From Devosia sp. Root635 (GTDB lineage: Bacteria > Pseudomonadota > Alphaproteobacteria > Rhizobiales > Devosiaceae), in the NCBI RefSeq assembly GCF_001427605.1, contig NZ_LMGZ01000005.1, positions 1 through 64,000 on the forward strand: a stretch of DNA of 64,000 bases. Direction: 5' to 3'. Positions 54,277-63,383 of this stretch are shown in pieces; position 1 is the first letter of the stretch; each line of letters begins with the position of its first letter. Position numbers and translations under genes: made by a program. The notes beneath the pieces are model-generated. The model saw only the letters and a program-made list of their open reading frames with translations. It made no database searches and had not been told where the DNA came from.

Positions 54277-55106
54277 GCGATCCCATCTTCATCGAGCGCA
54301 ACGGCCACCGCACCTGGCTCAAGTGGCATCGCGGGCGCCGCCGGGCGTCCGACCCGGTGTTTACCGGCACACGCATCATCGAGGCGATGCGGCTGGGCGC
54401 CAGCGTCGAGGTGGACCTGGTGGTCACGGCCGACAAGGGCATGGCGGTGCTGCATGACATGACGCTCGATCGCGAGACCACCGGGCGAGGCGCGGTTGCC
54501 GCGACAACCGACGCCGCGATCCGCAATCTCCACCTGCGCGGCAATGACGGCGCGCCGATCGCCGACCGGGTCATGCTGCTAGACGATCTCTGCGCCTTGA
54601 TAGCTGAGGGCAGCGTGCATCCCGATGCACTGCTGCAGCTCGACTACAAGGAGGATGAGACCGTTCTCGACGGCAGCGCCATCGAGAATTTCGCCCGCGC
54701 CACCGGGCCGGTGGCCGGCAACATGATCGTGTCATCGGGCTCTGCGGCGGCGGTGAAGCTGCTGACCGGAGCAGTGCCCGGCATGCGCAGCGGCTACGAC
54801 GCCAGCGACGAACAGCGCTTCAAGGCAGCACTGGCCGGCGGCACGCTGCAGGCCTTCGTCGATGACTCCGTCACCGCCCTTGATGGCACCGACATGATCT
54901 ATCTCTATTGGGAAATCGTCACCCAGGCCGCCGATGCCGGCTTTGATATCATCGAGGCCTACCACAGGCACCGCAAGCGCATCGACGCCTGGACCATACG
55001 CGAAGCCAGCGCGGCAACGAAACCGGCCGTCGAACGCCTGCTGGCGCTGAAGGTGGACCAGATCACCACGGATGACCCGGAAGGTTTGATCGCGCTGGTG
55101 GGGTGA
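54273..55106 (+). CDS. Glycerophosphodiester phosphodiesterase
   Basis: This 277-residue cytoplasmic GDPD hydrolyses glycerophosphodiesters to glycerol-3-phosphate and an alcohol. It keeps His19 in KWHRGRRRAS, the metal pair in VEVDLVV, and the second His in VLHDMTL. The usual PENT segment after HRG is replaced by DPVFTGTR, seen as a subgroup trait. It has no signal peptide, so substrates must be imported, fitting its coupling to the ABC transporter. With the PHO-box upstream, this suggests phosphate scavenging from phospholipid head groups. Confidence 0.9.
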   Translation: MSDPIFIERNGHRTWLKWHRGRRRASDPVFTGTRIIEAMRLGASVEVDLVVTADKGMAVLHDMTLDRETTGRGAVAATTDAAIRNLHLRGNDGAPIADRVMLLDDLCALIAEGSVHPDALLQLDYKEDETVLDGSAIENFARATGPVAGNMIVSSGSAAAVKLLTGAVPGMRSGYDASDEQRFKAALAGGTLQAFVDDSVTALDGTDMIYLYWEIVTQAADAGFDIIEAYHRHRKRIDAWTIREASAATKPAVERLLALKVDQITTDDPEGLIALVG

Positions 55107-55181
55107 GGTGAGCGGAGCCTGCCCTTGTGTGGGCTGTTCACTTTGGACTTCTGTTCTTTCGCGCAGGGTCGGCTCTTTCGC

Positions 55182-55312
55182 CTCCCTCCCCCGTGAGGGG
55201 AGGGATTGAGGGAGGGGGTCCTCGGTGATCCACAAGACGACCCCCACCCCAGCTTCGCTACGGCCCTTTGGGCCGAGCGACGCTACCCTCCCCTCAAGGG
55301 GGAGGGGGCGCA
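55182..55312. repeat. G/C-tract palindromic repeat mosaic
   Basis: The segment contains CCCTCCCC-CGTGA-GGGGAGGG near 55186-55205, AGCTTCGCT...CGGCCC-TTT-GGGCCG...AGCG near 55251-55283, and CCCTCCCC-TCAA-GGGGGAGGG near 55286-55307. The outer parts are also inverted to one another. It fills most of the convergent gap between the phosphodiesterase and the phosphatase gene (55107-55403) and belongs to a common Rhizobiales intergenic repeat type, unlike copies A-D. Confidence 0.7.
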
Positions 55313-55403
55313 TGAATTGATGATTCAATAGCGAGAATGCAGCCGTTTCGGCAGCGGCGTCCAAAAACAAACACGCCCCACAAGGGGAACGTCCCTTCGC
55401 CCC

Positions 55404-56207
55404 CTATTTCGGGTCTTTCCGCGGTACATCCTTGAGCTTGTCCAGCAGATAGGCATGCGTCGCCTTGTTGGCCACCAATAGCGTGCCGGTGCGTTCGTAG
55501 ATATCCGGGCCACGGCCCCACCAGTCGGTGACGACGCCGCCCGCTTCCTGCACCAGCAGGATTCCCGCGGCCGTGTCGACGAATCCGGTTTCCTCGTAAT
55601 AGCCGGTCAGCCGGCCCATCGCGACATAGGCGCAGCTATTGGCGGCGCTGCCGACGATGCGGACGGCGCCGATGGGTGCCCTGATGGCGTCGAGGCGCTC
55701 ATAAGCGCCCGGGTAGAGCTGCAAGCCCGGCGTCGGCAGGCCGGTGCCGATATTGCACAGGCCGATATCGGCCTGCTCGCTCACCCTGAGCCGTTCGCCG
55801 TTCATGAAGGCGCCCTGCCCCGGAATGGCGGTGAACATCTCGTCGGCCGGCGGATTGTAGAGCACGGCGCAGACCGTCCTGTTGCCCCGGCGCAGCGCGA
55901 TGGAAATGGTGTAGTGCATGCCGTTGATGAAATTGGTCGTCCCATCGATGGGGTCGACCAGCCAGCGATGCTCATTGTCCGTATCGACCGGGGCGAATTC
56001 CTCGCCGGTGAAGCTCCAGCCAGGATAGCGGTCGAACAGGAATTTGCGGATCAGCAGCTCGCTCTCCTTGTCGGCGTCGGAGACGAAATCCGCCGGTCCC
56101 TTGATGCCGATTTCGAGATCGCGGAAGCGCTTGAAATAGGCCAGCGTCAAGGCTCCGGCTTCGCGGGCAATGGCAACCATGTCCGCGAGGACAGCATCGT
56201 AATTCAT
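55404..56207 (-). CDS. Inositol monophosphatase family protein
   Basis: This 267-residue Mg-dependent phosphatase belongs to the IMPase/SuhB/HisN superfamily. The metal site is clear: TGEEFAPVD and LVDPIDGTTNFINGM. The C-terminal WDxAAG motif appears as FVDTAAGILLVQEAGG, with the Trp replaced. Substrate could be inositol-1-P, histidinol-P or another sugar phosphate. It starts 12 bases after the Na/Pi gene and is probably co-transcribed with it. Confidence 0.9.
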   Translation of the reverse strand: MNYDAVLADMVAIAREAGALTLAYFKRFRDLEIGIKGPADFVSDADKESELLIRKFLFDRYPGWSFTGEEFAPVDTDNEHRWLVDPIDGTTNFINGMHYTISIALRRGNRTVCAVLYNPPADEMFTAIPGQGAFMNGERLRVSEQADIGLCNIGTGLPTPGLQLYPGAYERLDAIRAPIGAVRIVGSAANSCAYVAMGRLTGYYEETGFVDTAAGILLVQEAGGVVTDWWGRGPDIYERTGTLLVANKATHAYLLDKLKDVPRKDPK

Positions 56208-56219
56208 GGAAAGCTCCAG

Positions 56220-57893
56220 CTATTCGGAAGCCGTCTTCGGTTCGAGAACGGCATTGGGGCGCAGGCGGCTCTCATCGAGTTCGCCCTTGGTTTCGAGGAT
56301 GGGATAAGCCACCGAGGCCAGGTGCGCATTGATGCGCTTGAGGTCGCGCAGCAGGTCGAGATGCATCGAGCTGGTTTCCACCGATGCCGGTACGCGCTCC
56401 CGCACGCGCTGGATATGCGTGCCGGCCGAGCGTGCCTCGAGCCGGCGCACATCCACCTTGGCGGCCACCAGTTGGCGGGCCAGTTGCGGATCACGCGTCA
56501 TGAACACCGTCTGGCTCAACTGCATGTTGAGAATGGTCTTTTCGTAGAGCGCCACAATTTCGGCCAGGCCGTCGGCGGAGAATTTGAGCTGCCGCTTGGC
56601 GATCTTGCCGGCAACGTCGCAGAGCCCGCTTTCGACGATATCGCCGACATGTTCCAGGTTGATGGCAAAGCTCATGATCTCGGCGGACCGGCGCGCATCG
56701 TCCTCGTCCAGCTCGGTCTGGTCGAGCCGGGTCAGGTAGAGCTTGATGGCCTGGTTGAAGGCGTCTACATCGTCATCGAGCAGCGATACGGTGCTCCGGG
56801 TGGCCGGCCCCGGCTTGCGCAGGGCGTCCAGGCTCCCTTCTAGCATGCGCAGCACGATATCGCTGACGCGCAGCGTTTCGCGCTCAGCCGCCGCCAGTGC
56901 GATGGTGGGGGTGTCGAGCACGGTGTCGTCGAGATAGCGGGTGCCGCGCTCCGGCGCCGCAGGCTTGGGGATGGCCAAGGAAGCCAGCTTGCCGATCGGC
57001 CCGAGCAGTGGCAGAAACAGCACCAGCAGCGCAAGGTTGAAGCCGATATGAGCGGCAATGGTCAGATCGTCCGCATCCGGCAGAATGGTCTGCAGCAGCG
57101 CCGCAGCCGGCACGGCAAAGATGGTCAGCACGATAGCGCCGATAGCGCGGACCACCAGATTGGCCAGCGTCAGCCGGCGCGCCTCGGTGCCCTCATGCAG
57201 CGTCGCCAGCAGCGGCGGAATGGCGCCGCCGAGATTGGCGCCCGCCACCAGCGTCACCGCCAGCGGCGGCGGCACGATGCCGGCCGAGGCCAGCAGGGCC
57301 ACGAATAGCACTACGGCGAGGCTCGACGAGGACACGAAAGCCAGCACCGCGGCGAGGATCAGCGCGAAGGCCGGCGCATCGCTCAGCCCCGAGAGGATGG
57401 CGGCCATCACCTCGGATTCGCGCAGGGGATCGGTGACATTGCCGACCAGTTGCAGCGCCAGCAGCATCAGGCCGAGGCCGAGAACGGCGCGGCCAACACC
57501 CTTGCCGCGCGCATATTTGCTCAGCGAAAACAGCGTGACGCCGACCAGGATCATAGCCGAGCCGAACCAGTGGACATCGAGCGACAGGATCACCGCCGCA
57601 ATGGACGTGCCGACATTGGCCCCTAGCATCACCGCCTGCGCCATGCGCGGCTTGATCGCCCCATTGGAGGCGAAGCTCGCCGTGATGACCGCAGTGGCGG
57701 TGGAGGATTGCAGCGCCAGCGTCGCCACAATGCCCGATAGAACCGCGGTGAATCGATTACCCGTGCCCTTGGCGATCCACAGGCGCAACGACGCCCCGAA
57801 CGCCCGCATGACGCCGGTCTTGATCATCCGCAGGCCCCAGAGCAACAGAGCCCCGGCGCCGAGCAGGTCGATCAACTGTATCGTAGAATGCAT
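56220..57893 (-). CDS. Na/Pi cotransporter family protein with PhoU domain
   Basis: This 557-residue membrane protein has two Na/Pi-cotransporter repeats in its first 300 residues (LQSSTATAVITASFASNGAI and SSSSLAVVLFVALLASAGIV carry the QSS/SSS signatures). A cytoplasmic PhoU-like helical domain follows in the last 200. Such YjbB/NptA-type proteins move phosphate across the inner membrane. The neighbouring phosphatase and the PHO-box ABC/GDPD operon suggest a local phosphorus cluster, though no PHO box was found upstream of this gene. Confidence 0.92.
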   Translation of the reverse strand: MHSTIQLIDLLGAGALLLWGLRMIKTGVMRAFGASLRLWIAKGTGNRFTAVLSGIVATLALQSSTATAVITASFASNGAIKPRMAQAVMLGANVGTSIAAVILSLDVHWFGSAMILVGVTLFSLSKYARGKGVGRAVLGLGLMLLALQLVGNVTDPLRESEVMAAILSGLSDAPAFALILAAVLAFVSSSSLAVVLFVALLASAGIVPPPLAVTLVAGANLGGAIPPLLATLHEGTEARRLTLANLVVRAIGAIVLTIFAVPAAALLQTILPDADDLTIAAHIGFNLALLVLFLPLLGPIGKLASLAIPKPAAPERGTRYLDDTVLDTPTIALAAAERETLRVSDIVLRMLEGSLDALRKPGPATRSTVSLLDDDVDAFNQAIKLYLTRLDQTELDEDDARRSAEIMSFAINLEHVGDIVESGLCDVAGKIAKRQLKFSADGLAEIVALYEKTILNMQLSQTVFMTRDPQLARQLVAAKVDVRRLEARSAGTHIQRVRERVPASVETSSMHLDLLRDLKRINAHLASVAYPILETKGELDESRLRPNAVLEPKTASE

Positions 57894-58296
57894 GTTCCCT
57901 TACCGAACCCGTATGGAACAGACATTGTACGCCAGTTCCCTGATCTGTCGACCGAATTCACGCACCGGTCAGCCTGGATTTCCGGTGGCCGTGCGCAATT
58001 GCAATCATCGGCCCAGATGCGGGCGAAACGATGATCCAGGGCCGCCTTCGAGGCGGCGGCATAACCGCGCGGCAGGCGGGTTAGAACCGGAAAATGCAAT
58101 CCAAATGCAGACCAGTGTAGTACCAGTCTCGACATCGGCCATGGATCGCATAAGCTCGATATCAGACAGCCCCGCCTGCGGCGGGCATCTGGGATACATG
58201 GCGCCACAAGCATAAAGGCGAAGGGCAGTCTGGCGGCGCAGGGTCATCGAAGTGCGGCCTGGCGCCCGAAAAACATGCACTTCCAAGGGGAAGAGA
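57894..58296. other. Divergent non-coding region between Na/Pi and peptide ABC genes
   Basis: This 403-base gap should hold the promoters of both divergent units. I see no RNA gene, PHO-box repeat or strong hairpin, and no open frame with a ribosome site or recognisable product. Confidence 0.5.
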
Positions 58297-59811
58297 ATGC
58301 ACATGAAATTCACCCAAACCGTTGTTGCCGGCATGGCCGCGATGCTGCTGTCCACGGCGCTGGCGCTGCCTGCGCAGGCGGCCGAGCTGCGCATGGCCTG
58401 GTCGCAGGATGCGACCGGTCTCGACCCGCATACGCAGACCGCGTTTTCATCGCTGCGCCTGCTGGAACTCATTTATGAGCCGCTGGTGCGCCTCGATGCC
58501 AAGCTCGATGTCGTACCGGCGGTGGCCGAGTCCTGGAGCTTTTCCGACGACGGGCTGACCCTGACCTTCAAGATCGACGCCAATGCCAAGTTCAGCGATG
58601 GCACGGCGGTCACCTCCGAGGACGTCAAGGCCTCGTTCGAGCGCCTGCTCGACGAAGCGACTGCGGCCGCAGCGCGGTCCAACTTCCTGTCGATCTCGGC
58701 GATCGATGCGCCCGATCCGGCCACGGTGGTCTTTACCCTGTCGCAGCCTGATGCACCGATCCTGGTGGCCATGGCCACCATCAACGCCGCAGTCGTGCCC
58801 GCCAAGGCCATCGCCGATGGCTCCATTGCCACGGTCACGCTCGGTTCGGGCCCCTTCGTGCTGGACCAGTGGGATCCCAATGCCAAGGAAGTGCTGAGCG
58901 TCAATCCGAACTGGGCGGGTGGCGACATCGCCTATGATGGCATCACCATTTCGGTGCTGCCGGACGAGACGGCCATTCTGGCTTCGCTGCGCGCCGGCCA
59001 GACGGACTTTGCCCTGCTCAACGATCCGCTGGTGGCAACGCTGGTGCCCAATGAGCCCAACCTGCAGCTCAATGCGGTGCCGGGCCTCGCCTACAACGTG
59101 TTGCAGCTCAACCCGTCGCGGACGCCGATGGACAATCTCAAGCTGCGGCAGGCCATATCCTGTGCGGTGGATCGCCAGGACATTCTCGATACGGCCCTAG
59201 TGGGCGAAGGCAAGGTGACCGGACCACTGACCATGCCCGCCTATGCCAGCGATCCATCGACCCTGTTCTGCTATGAGCAGGACCTCGAAAAGGCCAAGGC
59301 GCTGATGGCCGAATCCGGCGTCGAGGGCTTTACGGCCAAGGTCATTGCCGCAACGGGCGAACCGCCGGTTGCCTCGGCCGAGGCGCAAGTGCTGCAAAGC
59401 CAGTTGGCCGAAATCGGCATCACGCTCGAAATCGAGCTGATGGAACTCAACGTCTATGTCGACCGATGGCTGGCCGGCGATTTCGACATGGCCGTGGCCC
59501 TCAATGGCGGCCGCCCTGACCCCTATCCGATGTACAACCGGTATTTCACCAAGGATGGCAACCTGGTGAAGGTGTCGAACTTTACCGACGACGAGATCGA
59601 CAGCCTGCTGCAGCAGGGACGGGTCGAAACCGACATCGCCAAGCGCAAGGAAATCTTCCAGAAATTCGAAGCCCGGCTGGCCGAGCTTTCGCCCTGGATC
59701 TGGCTGTCCACCTCGAACCTCTACACGGCGCAGCTCAAGACCGTGTCCGGCTTCGAATCGTCGGCTACCGGCACGCTTTTCGGCCTGACCAAAGTCACGC
59801 TGGCCCAGTAA
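58297..59811 (+). CDS. ABC transporter substrate-binding protein, family 5 (peptide/nickel type)
   Basis: This 504-residue periplasmic binding protein has a Sec signal (VVAGMAAMLLSTALALPAQAA). The SBP_bac_5 family signature region starts with TGLDPHTQTAFSSLRLLELIYEPLV and continues with DGLTLTFKIDANAKFSDGTAVTSEDV. Family members bind oligopeptides, glutathione, nickel or sugars. ATG at 58297 follows AAGGGG; 58303 is an alternative. A hairpin follows its stop and may let this gene be expressed above the downstream permeases. Confidence 0.9.
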   Translation: MHMKFTQTVVAGMAAMLLSTALALPAQAAELRMAWSQDATGLDPHTQTAFSSLRLLELIYEPLVRLDAKLDVVPAVAESWSFSDDGLTLTFKIDANAKFSDGTAVTSEDVKASFERLLDEATAAAARSNFLSISAIDAPDPATVVFTLSQPDAPILVAMATINAAVVPAKAIADGSIATVTLGSGPFVLDQWDPNAKEVLSVNPNWAGGDIAYDGITISVLPDETAILASLRAGQTDFALLNDPLVATLVPNEPNLQLNAVPGLAYNVLQLNPSRTPMDNLKLRQAISCAVDRQDILDTALVGEGKVTGPLTMPAYASDPSTLFCYEQDLEKAKALMAESGVEGFTAKVIAATGEPPVASAEAQVLQSQLAEIGITLEIELMELNVYVDRWLAGDFDMAVALNGGRPDPYPMYNRYFTKDGNLVKVSNFTDDEIDSLLQQGRVETDIAKRKEIFQKFEARLAELSPWIWLSTSNLYTAQLKTVSGFESSATGTLFGLTKVTLAQ

Positions 59812-59819
59812 GCCAAATC

Positions 59820-59839
59820 GGGCGGGCTACGGCCCGCCC
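59820..59839 (+). other. Stable UACG-loop hairpin between binding protein and permease
   Basis: GGGCGGGC and GCCCGCCC form a perfect 8-bp stem closed by a TACG tetraloop, an especially stable RNA loop class. It is 8 bases after the binding-protein stop and has no T-run. It may protect the 3' end of the binding-protein message or partly terminate transcription. Confidence 0.65.
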
Positions 59840-59861
59840 CGTCACCAATCGGGCTGGATTC

Positions 59862-60821
59862 ATGAACTACCTGGCGCGGCGGCTGCTGACTTTCCCGCTG
59901 ATCCTGCTCGGCGTATCGCTGCTGGTGTTTTTCTCGATCCGGATGATTCCCGGCGACGCCATCACCGCCATGCTCGGCACCGAGGCGGGCCTGCTGACGC
60001 CGGTGCAGCGGCAGGCGCTTGCCGCCTATTTCGGCATAGACCAGCCGGTCGTGGTGCAATATGGCCGCTGGCTTGCCGGGCTGCTGCAAGGCGACCTGGG
60101 TATTTCGGTCACCTATGGCAAGCCGGTGCTCACCGTCATTCTCGAACGCTTTCCGCTGACGCTGGAATTGGCACTGCTTGCCATGGTCATCGCGCTGGGC
60201 ATTGGTGTCCCGGCCGGCGTGCTGGCGGCAACCAACAATGAGCGATCAACCGACGTCGTCGTGCGTATCCTCGCCATGCTGGGCCAATCGACGCCCGGCT
60301 TCGTCGTCGGGCTCGTCATCATCTATGTGCTGTCGGTCTATTTCGGTTTCGTCCCGGCCATGGGCAGCTTTACCCCGCTCTGGGCCGATCCGCTGGCCAA
60401 TCTGGGCCAGTTGATCTTTCCCGCCGTGACACTGGGCTTTGCCTTTGCCGCCTCGGTGACCCGCATTTCACGTTCGGCCATGCTCGACGTGCTGAGCGAC
60501 GACTATATCCGCACCGCGCGGGCCAAGGGCGTGTCAGGGAGCAGCGTGGTGTGGCATCACGCGCTGCCCAATGCACTCATTCCCGTGGTGACGCTCAGCG
60601 GGGTCGAATTCGGTTACCTGCTGGGCGGCGCGGTCATCGTCGAGCAGATATTCGCCCTGCCCGGCTTGGGGCGGCTGACGCTCGACGCCATCGGGCAGCG
60701 CGACTATGCGCTGGTGCAGGGCTGCGTGCTGTTCATCGCCCTCAACTTCCTCATCGTCAACCTGCTGGTCGACCTGGCGTATGCCGCACTCGACCCGCGC
60801 ATCCGGCTGAGTGCGCGCTGA
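59862..60821 (+). CDS. ABC transporter permease (DppB type)
   Basis: This 319-residue inner-membrane permease has six probable membrane segments. The start MNYLARRLLTFPLILLGVSL is typical of DppB/OppB, and the EAA loop appears as YIRTARAKGVSGSSVVWHHALPNA. Its stop overlaps the next permease start by 1 base (TGATG). Confidence 0.92.
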   Translation: MNYLARRLLTFPLILLGVSLLVFFSIRMIPGDAITAMLGTEAGLLTPVQRQALAAYFGIDQPVVVQYGRWLAGLLQGDLGISVTYGKPVLTVILERFPLTLELALLAMVIALGIGVPAGVLAATNNERSTDVVVRILAMLGQSTPGFVVGLVIIYVLSVYFGFVPAMGSFTPLWADPLANLGQLIFPAVTLGFAFAASVTRISRSAMLDVLSDDYIRTARAKGVSGSSVVWHHALPNALIPVVTLSGVEFGYLLGGAVIVEQIFALPGLGRLTLDAIGQRDYALVQGCVLFIALNFLIVNLLVDLAYAALDPRIRLSAR

Positions 60822-61660
60822 TGCGGATCATCCGGGACATCGCCAGCCATCCGACCGGCCGGGTGGGTGCCGCCATCATCCTGCTCTATCTGGTGCTGGC
60901 GCTGTGTGGGGCGCTGGGGCTGACGCCGCATGACCCGTTGCAGCAGTTCCGCATCGACCGGCTGCAACCGCCCAGCGCGACCTACTGGATGGGGACCGAC
61001 CTGTTCGGGCGCGATACGGCGAGCCGGCTGATGATCGGCATCGGCCATTCCTTTATCATCGCCTTTGCGTCGGTGGGGCTGGCGACGCTGTTCGGCACGC
61101 TCATCGGCCTGCTGGCCGGCTGGTGGGGCGGGCTGGCCGACGGGCTGTTCATGCGCGCCATGGACGTGTTGCTGGCCTTCCCGGCGATCCTGCTGGCGCT
61201 GCTTATCATCGCGGTCACCGGCCCCGGCACCTTCACCAGCATTGCCGCCATCGCCATCGTCTATACGCCGATCTTCGCGCGGGTGGTGCGCGGGCCGACG
61301 CTGTCGCTCAAGCGGCGCGACTTCGTCGATGCGGCACGGACCTTCGGCAGTTCGCAGCGCTATGTCCTCAGCCGCCACCTGCTGCTCAACCTGGTGGCGC
61401 CGCTGACCGTGCAGGTGACGCTGGCGCTGGCCTGGGCACTGTTGACCGAGGCCGGACTGAGCTTCCTGGGGTTGGGCACGCAACCGCCAGCACCATCGCT
61501 CGGCCTGATGATGAGCGAGGCGCGCAACCTGATGCAGCAGGCCCCGTGGCTGCTGGTGTTTCCGGGGCTCACCATCATGCTTGGCATTCTGGGCTTTAAC
61601 CTGTTCGGCGATGCCCTGCGGGACATCCTCGATCCGCGAACCCAGCGGAGGACGGCATGA
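60821..61660 (+). CDS. ABC transporter permease (DppC type)
   Basis: This 279-residue second permease has the DppC layout: an N-terminal membrane segment ([18 protein letters not shown]), [18 protein letters not shown], and the EAA loop [26 protein letters not shown]. It starts at ATG 60821, sharing one base with the preceding stop, and overlaps the ATPase gene by 4 bases. Translation of the three genes is therefore coupled. Confidence 0.92.
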   Translation: MRIIRDIASHPTGRVGAAIILLYLVLALCGALGLTPHDPLQQFRIDRLQPPSATYWMGTDLFGRDTASRLMIGIGHSFIIAFASVGLATLFGTLIGLLAGWWGGLADGLFMRAMDVLLAFPAILLALLIIAVTGPGTFTSIAAIAIVYTPIFARVVRGPTLSLKRRDFVDAARTFGSSQRYVLSRHLLLNLVAPLTVQVTLALAWALLTEAGLSFLGLGTQPPAPSLGLMMSEARNLMQQAPWLLVFPGLTIMLGILGFNLFGDALRDILDPRTQRRTA

Positions 61661-63381
61661 ACCCGCTGCTGTCGGTGCGCGACCTCACCGTTGCCTTTGG
61701 CAAGGATGCCAGCCAGCCGGTGGTCAAGGGCGTGAGCTTCGACCTCAAGCCCGGCGAAACGCTGGCCATCGTGGGCGAGAGCGGGTCGGGGAAATCGGTC
61801 ACCGCGCTGTCGATCAATCGGCTCGTGGATTTCGGTGGCGGCCGTATCGTGGGCGGCTCGATGGGCCTGACTCGCCCGGATGGGGCGGTGCTGGAACTGT
61901 CGCAGGCCGAAGAGAAGACACTGGTGGGCATACGCGGACGGGAGATCGGTATGATCTTCCAGGAGCCGATGACCTCCCTCAATCCGGTCCACACGGTGGG
62001 GGCGCAGATCGAGGAGGCATTCCGGCTGCATCGGGGGCTGGAGGGTCAGGCGGCCCGGCAGGCCGCGCGGGAGGCGCTGGACCGGGTGCGGATTGCCGAT
62101 GCAGGGCAACGCCTGCGCTACTATCCGCACCAGCTTTCCGGCGGCATGCGGCAGCGGGTGATGATCGCCATGGCGCTGGCAGGCAATCCGCGCCTGCTCA
62201 TCGCCGACGAGCCGACGACGGCGCTGGACGTGACCGTGCAAGCGCAGATCATGGCGCTGCTGGCCGAGCTCAAGGCCGAAATGGGCATGGCGATGATCTT
62301 CATCACCCATGATATCGGCCTTGTCGCCGGCATAGCCGACGACGTGCTGGTGATGCAAAATGGTGTTGCGGTGGAACAGGGGCGGCTGGACGCCGTGCTC
62401 GACGCACCGCAGCACGATTATACTCGACACCTGCTGAATGCCGTGCCCCATTTCGATGGTGGCCGGGCGGCGCGCGATGATGGCACAAGGACCGAAGGCC
62501 GCGCGAAGCCGATGGTGGCGGTCAGGGATTTGATGGTGCGGTTTCCGGTGGGGCGCGGCTTGTTTTCCCGCAATCCTGGCGCCGTTCATGCCGTCGAAGG
62601 GGTCGATTTCGACCTGGTGCAGGGCGAAACGCTGGCTATCGTGGGGGAAAGCGGATCGGGCAAATCCACCACGGCGCGGGCTATTCTGGGGCTGGTCGAA
62701 GCCACGCGCGGCACGATCGATGCCGCCAGCGGGCATGGCGACAGGCCGATACAGATGGTGTTCCAGGACCCCTTTGCCTCGCTCAATCCGCGGCTCGATG
62801 TCGAAAACCTGCTGGCCGAGCCGGCGATCGCGGCCGGGCGGCGGGTCGATGCCGCGCTGCGGGAGCGCATGACGTTCCTGCTGGAAAAGGTGGGCCTGCC
62901 GACCGATTGCCTGGCGCGGTATCCGCACCAGTTTTCCGGCGGACAGCGGCAGCGGCTGTGCATTGCGCGGGCGCTGATGCTCAACCCCGATGTGGTAGTG
63001 CTGGACGAGGCAGTATCGGCGCTCGATGTTTCGGTGCAGGCGCGGGTGCTCGATCTACTCATTGATCTGCAAAGAGAATTCGGGCTGGCCTATCTCTTCA
63101 TTTCGCATGACATGGCGGTGGTGGAACGCATCGCCCATCGCGTGGCGGTGATGTATGCCGGACAGATCGTGGAAATCGGCGATGCCGGCGCGGTGCTGTC
63201 GCGGCCGCAGCACAGCTATACCAGGCGGCTCATCGCCGCCGTGCCCGGCATGGATCGTCGCCGCCAGCGCTATGATGTCGATACGACACCGGTCCCCTCG
63301 CTGGTGCGGCCGCGGGGCTACGAGCCGCCGCGGGCGGACTGGGTCGACGCGGGGCCTGGCCATCGGGTAAGAGTAGAATAA
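61657..63381 (+). CDS. Fused double ABC ATPase (DppD-DppF type)
   Basis: This 574-residue protein holds two complete ATPase domains in one chain. The first has Walker A GESGSGKS, signature [15 protein letters not shown] and Walker [13 protein letters not shown]. The second has [24 protein letters not shown] and [12 protein letters not shown]. It drives the preceding two permeases. Most relatives encode these as two genes, but fused forms are common in Hyphomicrobiales. A serine hydrolase gene follows by 2 bases. Confidence 0.94.
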   Translation: MNPLLSVRDLTVAFGKDASQPVVKGVSFDLKPGETLAIVGESGSGKSVTALSINRLVDFGGGRIVGGSMGLTRPDGAVLELSQAEEKTLVGIRGREIGMIFQEPMTSLNPVHTVGAQIEEAFRLHRGLEGQAARQAAREALDRVRIADAGQRLRYYPHQLSGGMRQRVMIAMALAGNPRLLIADEPTTALDVTVQAQIMALLAELKAEMGMAMIFITHDIGLVAGIADDVLVMQNGVAVEQGRLDAVLDAPQHDYTRHLLNAVPHFDGGRAARDDGTRTEGRAKPMVAVRDLMVRFPVGRGLFSRNPGAVHAVEGVDFDLVQGETLAIVGESGSGKSTTARAILGLVEATRGTIDAASGHGDRPIQMVFQDPFASLNPRLDVENLLAEPAIAAGRRVDAALRERMTFLLEKVGLPTDCLARYPHQFSGGQRQRLCIARALMLNPDVVVLDEAVSALDVSVQARVLDLLIDLQREFGLAYLFISHDMAVVERIAHRVAVMYAGQIVEIGDAGAVLSRPQHSYTRRLIAAVPGMDRRRQRYDVDTTPVPSLVRPRGYEPPRADWVDAGPGHRVRVE

Positions 63382-63383
63382 TC

